Shown: piece after piece, positions 33,803 to 36,701 of the stretch
Layout: each line of letters begins with the position of its first letter
Position numbering within the stretch: the first letter of the stretch is position 1
DNA from: an uncultured Chthonomonas sp.
GTDB lineage: Bacteria; Armatimonadota; Chthonomonadetes; Chthonomonadales; Chthonomonadaceae
Reading direction: 5' to 3'
Assembly: GCA_903859705.1 (NCBI GenBank)
Contig: CAIONQ010000097.1
Coordinates: 1-36,701 of the forward strand
DNA length: 36,701 nucleotides
Program-made: the position numbers and the translations under genes
The notes under the pieces: model-generated
The model's input: only the letters and a program-made list of their open reading frames with translations
Told to the model about the DNA's origin: nothing
Database searches by the model: none

Positions 33803-34149
33803 TCTTTTGCACTAACAGCGCAAAAGAAATGCGCTAACGGCGCGCTCTGGATAGCAGTGCCATGTTGTAAGCACTTATTCTGGATGGCGCTGCTGGTTCT
33901 CCTGCCCATGTCGGCACAAAGAACCGTAACCGGAAATCGAACAGGCCTGCTGTAAAGTAAGTCACAACAGGGAGTAATTCTGTTCATTGCCGTGGGATAA
34001 AAACGCATCACATCGATGCACTGGCTTCCGTTCCCGACGACGGCAGCTTGCGAGGGATTAAGCAGTACCCTTTTGTTTAGTGTCGGTATTACCCGGAGCC
34101 CCGATGGCTCAAATGCTCGCCATCGGCACAGTAAGGAAAGGTTGCCACT
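33803..34149 (+). promoter_or_regulatory. Long structured leader RNA (~347 nt) or small RNA before a Cys-rich peptide gene
   Basis: Between the promoter and the GTG at 34150 are at least six perfect or near-perfect stems. TCTTTTGC/GCAAAAGA (33803-33810, 33820-33827). AGCAGTGCCAT/ATGGCGCTGCT (33853-33863, 33884-33894; one G-U). GGTTCT/AGAACC (33895-33900, 33920-33925) enclosing TGCC/GGCA. TGCCGT/ACGGCA (33988-33993, 34040-34045) enclosing GCATC/GATGC (34005-34009, 34015-34019). CCGATGGC/GCCATCGG (34101-34108, 34119-34126). I do not recognise a known riboswitch, tmRNA, RNase P or 6S RNA. It could be a regulatory leader or a separate ncRNA. Confidence 0.55.
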
Positions 34150-34152
34150 GTG
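34127..34152 (+). promoter_or_regulatory. Hairpin enclosing the ribosome binding site and containing the GTG start codon
   Basis: CACAGT (34127-34132) and ACTGTG (34147-34152) form a 6-bp stem. The loop holds AAGGAAAGG (34133-34141), the Shine-Dalgarno sequence, and the last three bases of the stem are the GTG start codon. Formation would hinder translation of the Cys-rich gene. It directly adjoins the stem at 34101-34126. Confidence 0.5.
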
Positions 34153-34392
34153 AAAGACTGCCTCAAGTACTTCGTGATTGGAATGTGCCTTGCAATGCCG
34201 ATCATCGGAATCGCGCAAACTCCCGTTGCTCCGTTAGTTGCCGCCCCCGCCTGCTGCATGCAGTGTGGAAACAGCGCAAGCGTATCGCAGTGCACCCGGT
34301 TCTGCAGCACAGAAGCAGAATCATGTTGCAGTATCTCCACAACCAACTGCAATAACTGCCAGAACTACTGCCAGACAAAACCCAACCCCTGA
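34150..34392 (+). CDS. Small secreted cysteine-rich peptide
   Basis: 80 residues from GTG at 34150, with AAGGAAAGG at 34133-34141 (8-9 base spacing). Residues 1-23 are a signal peptide (CLKYFVIGMCLAMPIIGIAQ). The mature part (about 57 residues) is Ala/Pro-rich at first and then has ten cysteines: CC and C in ACCMQC, then QC, FC, SCC, NC, NNC and NYC. The remaining residues are mostly S, T, N and Q. The spacing suggests a disulfide-rich, compact secreted peptide or metal-binding protein. I recognise no family. It has its own strong promoter, a long structured leader and an intrinsic terminator that overlaps its stop codon, so it is a single-gene transcript of about 630 nt. A DsbA-like oxidoreductase gene lies 1.3 kb downstream. 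Confidence 0.7.
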   Translation: MKDCLKYFVIGMCLAMPIIGIAQTPVAPLVAAPACCMQCGNSASVSQCTRFCSTEAESCCSISTTNCNNCQNYCQTKPNP

Positions 34393-34434
34393 TACAACAG
34401 CCCCGGCGACAGCACAGATCGCAAGGGGTTTTTT
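34384..34434 (+). terminator. Intrinsic terminator of the Cys-rich peptide gene
   Basis: AACCCCT (34384-34390) pairs with AGGGGTT (34424-34430), with an inner GCGA/TCGC stem (34406-34409, 34419-34422). Six T residues (34429-34434) follow. The left arm includes the last codons and overlaps the stop TGA (34390-34392). This is the clearest intrinsic terminator of the window. Confidence 0.7.
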
Positions 34435-34556
34435 GCTGGCAACAAGGCTTTCATTCATAAATGTCAGCTGAATGGCCACAAATCTCTGCGCCTTCTGGGC
34501 TGTTGCCGGCGCCCTGGCTCTGTTTGCCCGTAAAATATGGATCAGGAGTTATTGGC

Positions 34557-35087
34557 ATGCCTGAAAACAATAAAAGAATAGCGGTGTCTCTGGTGGCTGG
34601 GCTCTCACTTACGTTAACCGGCTACTTCACCTGGAGACACTACTTCAAGATTGATGAAAACACGGTGCGGGTTTCAAAGGTTCTAAAAGTAGAACCACGA
34701 GAACTGAAAACCGTCTTCGACATCCAGGATAAAATCATCCGTGGAGAAGCATTTACAGATGCCGACTGGCAGCGCTTGCTCCCGCTGATTAAAGGCAGCA
34801 ATGCCGAGATGTCCGGCAATGCACTGGTAGTTTTGGGAAGCCTGGAAAACACAAAATTCAGACAACAGTCGGTGGATGTTGCACGAGGCTACCTCGCAGG
34901 CCCTAACGACCTGCAACGCAGCACCTCTCTCTCCATTCTATGGCGCATGGGCGCGCCAGATTGGAAGCAGGCGGCTACACAGTTAAAATCAGACCCAAGC
35001 GTAGAAGTACGAAAACACGCCGAGAATTTGCTCGCCATGGGCGAACATGTTAGAAAGCAGAACCCAACCAATGGCAAAAACCTGTAG
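34557..35087 (+). CDS. Membrane-anchored orphan with HEAT-like helices
   Basis: 176 residues from ATG at 34557, with AGGAG eight bases upstream; a start at 34461 lacks a ribosome binding site. A single N-terminal membrane helix (IAVSLVAGLSLTLTGYFTW, residues ~8-26) anchors it. The rest is helical and outside: DWQRLLPLIKGSNAEMSGNALVVLGSL, then SVDVARGYLAG, and near the end LKSDPSVEVRKHAENLLAM. This looks like short HEAT-type repeats, a protein-binding scaffold. Its 3' end overlaps the start of the prepilin gene by 17 bases (35071-35087), so the two are translationally coupled. It begins the operon that ends with the DsbA-like gene. Exact function unknown. Confidence 0.75.
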   Translation: MPENNKRIAVSLVAGLSLTLTGYFTWRHYFKIDENTVRVSKVLKVEPRELKTVFDIQDKIIRGEAFTDADWQRLLPLIKGSNAEMSGNALVVLGSLENTKFRQQSVDVARGYLAGPNDLQRSTSLSILWRMGAPDWKQAATQLKSDPSVEVRKHAENLLAMGEHVRKQNPTNGKNL

Positions 35088-35703
35088 AAGCGGCTTCACA
35101 CTGGTCGAGATGCTGGTGGTGCTGGCCGTTCTCGGGATACTTTGCGCAGTGCTTATCCCTGTATTTGCTCAGGCACGTGCCAAATCCCGACAGAGTGTTT
35201 GCATCTCGAACCTTAAACAACTGGGCGCAGCGGTAACAATGTACGCAGCAGATTATGACGATAGGCTACCGTATGCTGAAGACATGAGCGATAAACTTGC
35301 CGTGGCGAAGGGCGCCCAGGCTGCACCGCCTTCCTGGCCCAACCTTGCAGATATCCGCACAGTGCTCTTGCCTTACAAGGCGGCGCCGGAGTTGTATCGC
35401 TGTCCGCAGGATCATGTAACTTCACAGGTGTCGGCGGTTTTGGGCGGCAAGGCATCCTGGTACGAGTACTGCGGCAGCAGTTACTACTACGAACAGGATA
35501 TTGCGCTGGAAGGGCAAACCCTCTCCGGCTTCGCTCGGCCATCCGAATCCATGTTGTTCTTCGATTATCAGGCATTCCACTCCGGCATGGTAAGCGCAAG
35601 CTTTGCAGATGGCCACGCAAAGGCCCATACCTATGCAGATTGGAACCACCTGGTTTGCATAACCGATCCCGATGCAGGAGGATGCGAAAATGCGCAGAAT
35701 TAA
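35071..35703 (+). CDS. Type IV prepilin-like protein (armatimonad DUF1559-type)
   Basis: 210 residues from ATG at 35071 (leader MAKTCRSG); ATG at 35047 is the alternative, with a 16-residue leader. Neither has a good ribosome binding site, and both overlap the upstream gene. The prepilin signature is unmistakable: cleavage after G in SGFTLVEMLVVLAVLG with the Glu at +5. This is followed by CAVLIPVFAQARAKSRQSVC and SNLKQLGAAVTMYAADYDD, a form typical of Armatimonadota. Four cysteines are in the C-terminal half (for example YRCPQD, YEYCGSS, CENAQN). The ADGHAKAHTYADW motif near the end is the H-x9-DG-like tail. It would be exported, cleaved by a prepilin peptidase (not seen here) and built into a pseudopilus or surface fibre. 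Its stop overlaps the start of the DsbA-like gene. Confidence 0.9.
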   Translation: MAKTCRSGFTLVEMLVVLAVLGILCAVLIPVFAQARAKSRQSVCISNLKQLGAAVTMYAADYDDRLPYAEDMSDKLAVAKGAQAAPPSWPNLADIRTVLLPYKAAPELYRCPQDHVTSQVSAVLGGKASWYEYCGSSYYYEQDIALEGQTLSGFARPSESMLFFDYQAFHSGMVSASFADGHAKAHTYADWNHLVCITDPDAGGCENAQN

Positions 35704-36304
35704 CGCCATTATCGCAGCCCTGGTGCTGCTCGAAACAGCGGCTTACGGCGGGTATCGAGTGTATGCATCCCACAATGGGCCAGAGGTGCCAGAGGTGCAT
35801 GTGCCAACAACCATGGCAATTGGCGAGGCACCGGTGTTTCTTGGCAAAGCAGAAGCAAGATACACCCTCGTAGAGTTTGGGGATTACCAGTGCCCGCCGT
35901 GCGCGGCGGCGGCACCGGCAGTCGAAAAACTGATAGACCAGAGCCAGGGAAAACTCAAATTTGTGTTTCGGCAATACCCACTGCCATTTCATGAAAAAGC
36001 ACACGAAGCGGCGGTGGCGGCCCTCAGTGCAAAAGAGGCAGGCAAATACTACCCGGTACACAGGGCACTATATGCACTGAACACAAAAGTTGATACCGGC
36101 AAGATAGCGCAGATCCTGAAAGAAGCAGGGGTAACGTCAGTTACGGCAAAAGCCACAGCCACAGCAGAAGAACAGCTGCTTGCCACGAAAAGAGATGGCG
36201 ACGCCATGAGTTTAGTCGGCACCCCATCCTTCTTCCTGTGCACACCCGCTGGCATCATCTACCGGCTCACCGGCCCCGAGCAAGCAACGGCATTGATGCG
36301 ATAA
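35690..36304 (+). CDS. DsbA-like periplasmic thiol oxidoreductase
   Basis: 204 residues; ATG at 35690 with GGAGG (35677-35681) 8 bases before it. The start lies inside the end of the prepilin gene (stop at 35703). An N-terminal hydrophobic segment (INAIIAALVLLETAAYGGY) works as an anchor or signal. The thioredoxin-fold part starts near residue 60: TLVEFGDYQCPPCAAAAP has the active site CPPC. Next come KLKFVFRQYPLPFHEKA and, near the C-terminus, the cis-proline loop GTPSFFL. This layout is that of DsbA/BdbD-like or DsbG-like exported thioredoxins (thioredoxin_4 family). Role: make or repair disulfides in exported proteins. Candidate clients nearby are the prepilin-like protein (four cysteines) and the Cys-rich peptide at 34150. 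Confidence 0.9.
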   Translation: MRRINAIIAALVLLETAAYGGYRVYASHNGPEVPEVHVPTTMAIGEAPVFLGKAEARYTLVEFGDYQCPPCAAAAPAVEKLIDQSQGKLKFVFRQYPLPFHEKAHEAAVAALSAKEAGKYYPVHRALYALNTKVDTGKIAQILKEAGVTSVTAKATATAEEQLLATKRDGDAMSLVGTPSFFLCTPAGIIYRLTGPEQATALMR

Positions 36305-36402
36305 CACGCGATGCATTGGAGGAAGTTGGGGTTGGCTTGTCCAGCCCCCCACACCAGACCTCTACCCAACGGTACCGTGAGCACCACAACTTCCTCTCTC
36401 AG

Positions 36403-36430
36403 GTTCCCTGCGCGTTGCGATAGCAACTAC
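36403..36430 (+). repeat. 28-bp dispersed repeat, copy 2
   Basis: Matches 8793-8820 at 26 of 28 bases. The hairpin GTTGC-GATA-GCAAC is intact; the loop is GATA instead of GTTA. Confidence 0.7.
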
Positions 36431-36462
36431 ATCGTAGGGGCGGGAGGATTGCACCGCATCAA

Positions 36463-36497
36463 GTCCTCCCCTGGCGGGAGGATTTAGGAGGGGGATG
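36463..36497 (+). repeat. Hairpin element, copy 1 (loop CTGGC) with GGAGGGGGATGG tail
   Basis: CCTCCC (36465-36470) and GGGAGG (36476-36481) enclose CTGGC, with flanks that extend the stem by a G-T pair and more. It is followed by a short AT run and GGAGGGGGATGG. Compare 36578-36614, which has the same loop and tail with compensating changes in the stem. Confidence 0.65.
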
Positions 36498-36554
36498 GTT
36501 GCGATACATTCAAAGCTCTACAATGCGCGGTTGGTTTGGTTGTGGCCCAGTATC

Positions 36555-36573
36555 CATCCGAAGGCGCGCATCT
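36555..36573 (+). repeat. 19-bp dispersed motif, copy 2
   Basis: Matches 16636-16654 at 18 of 19 bases (CATCCGAAGGCGCGCATCT). It lies just before the second hairpin element, as the first copy lies just before a hairpin cluster. Confidence 0.6.
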
Positions 36574-36577
36574 GGCT

Positions 36578-36612
36578 CCCGCCCCTGGCGGGCGGGTTGG
36601 GAGGGGGATGGT
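36578..36612 (+). repeat. Hairpin element, copy 2 (loop CTGGC) with GGAGGGGGATGG tail
   Basis: CCCGCCC (36578-36584) and GGGCGGG (36590-36596) enclose CTGGC. Compared with copy 1 (CCTCCC/GGGAGG), the T-A pair has become a G-C pair on both arms. The tail GGAGGGGGATGG is identical. Paired changes with a conserved loop indicate that the hairpin itself is kept. Confidence 0.65.
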
Positions 36613-36701
36613 AGTTAGCAGTATAACCCGGCAAAACTACCAACAAGCAAGCCTCTCATCTAACTCTTTGCGGCTCCGAGTCTTTGCGTGTGGCTCAAAA
36701 A

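Larger units (their letters stand above)
36305..36701. other. Gene-free end with dispersed repeats
   Basis: No gene seen. The region holds the second copy of the 28-bp repeat (36403-36430), two matching hairpins (36463-36483, 36578-36596) and the second copy of the 19-bp motif (36555-36573). Composition is G-rich in places (GGAGGGGGATGG occurs twice). The window ends in ordinary sequence. Confidence 0.6.

Noticed and set aside
33429-33812. Minus-strand open frame of 127 codons with a hydrophobic start
   Set aside because: No ribosome binding site, and it runs through the A-rich promoter tract and a GC hairpin. The apparent membrane helix comes from reading the A-rich stretch in reverse.
33803-34149. 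Known RNA gene (tmRNA, RNase P RNA, 6S RNA, riboswitch)
   Set aside because: I looked for the conserved cores (RNase P GAGGAAAGTCC/ACAGAAA, tmRNA ends with a TTCGA arm, 6S central bubble) and did not find them. Left as an unassigned structured leader.

Overview
The window reads as a piece of chromosome from a bacterium of the Armatimonadota, or a close relative in the Planctomycetota/Acidobacteriota range. Evidence: a type IV prepilin of the short armatimonad type (FTLVEMLVVLAVLG, then IPVFAQARAKSRQS, then an ADGHAK motif near the C-terminus), PEP-CTERM surface proteins, an AfsR/SARP-like BTAD regulator, a DUF1549/DUF1553 plus DUF1501 pair, and many secreted sugar-active proteins. There are no rRNA or tRNA genes, no CRISPR array, no transposase and no phage genes. 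Assignment to phylum is inference from protein style, not from a marker gene.

Layout. 1-592: non-coding with a 107-bp tandem repeat. 593-1933 (minus): a membrane-anchored orphan with a possible effector-associated domain. 2.5-6.5 kb (plus): a small lipoprotein-like gene behind two hairpins, then three secreted proteins, the first two beta-propellers and the last two with PEP-CTERM tails. 6.6-11.1 kb (minus): a secreted propeller/alpha-toroid protein and a TPR-peroxiredoxin fusion. 11.3-16.5 kb (plus): a 1028-residue AfsR-like regulator and a protein made of eight ~70-residue repeats, flanked on both sides by copies of a ~29-bp dispersed repeat. 17.0-20.7 kb: a small secreted lipocalin-like protein, a GH36 alpha-galactosidase (minus) and a small secreted orphan.

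20.7-26.9 kb (minus) is one tight operon: alpha/beta hydrolase, c-type-cytochrome/DUF1549/DUF1553 protein, a secreted orphan, and a DUF1501 protein. 27.1-33.4 kb has a secreted basic protein with three 54-residue repeats, a PhyH dioxygenase and a pectate-lyase-like beta-helix (plus), facing a minus-strand sugar operon (aldo/keto reductase, xylose-isomerase-like TIM barrel, AGE-family epimerase).

33.7-36.3 kb is the most unusual part. A near-consensus promoter behind an A-rich tract drives a ~350-nt leader full of predicted stem-loops, then a small secreted peptide with ten cysteines in its mature part, then an intrinsic terminator. Directly downstream is an overlapping three-gene operon: a membrane-anchored orphan, a prepilin-like protein and a DsbA-like thiol oxidoreductase. 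The last could oxidise secreted cysteine-rich proteins, though the two transcripts look separate. The window ends in a non-coding stretch with two hairpins of identical loop and compensating stem changes.

Several genes start with TTG or GTG behind strong Shine-Dalgarno sequences; I set starts by ribosome binding site and signal peptide rather than by longest frame. All domain calls are from reading motifs, without database searches.
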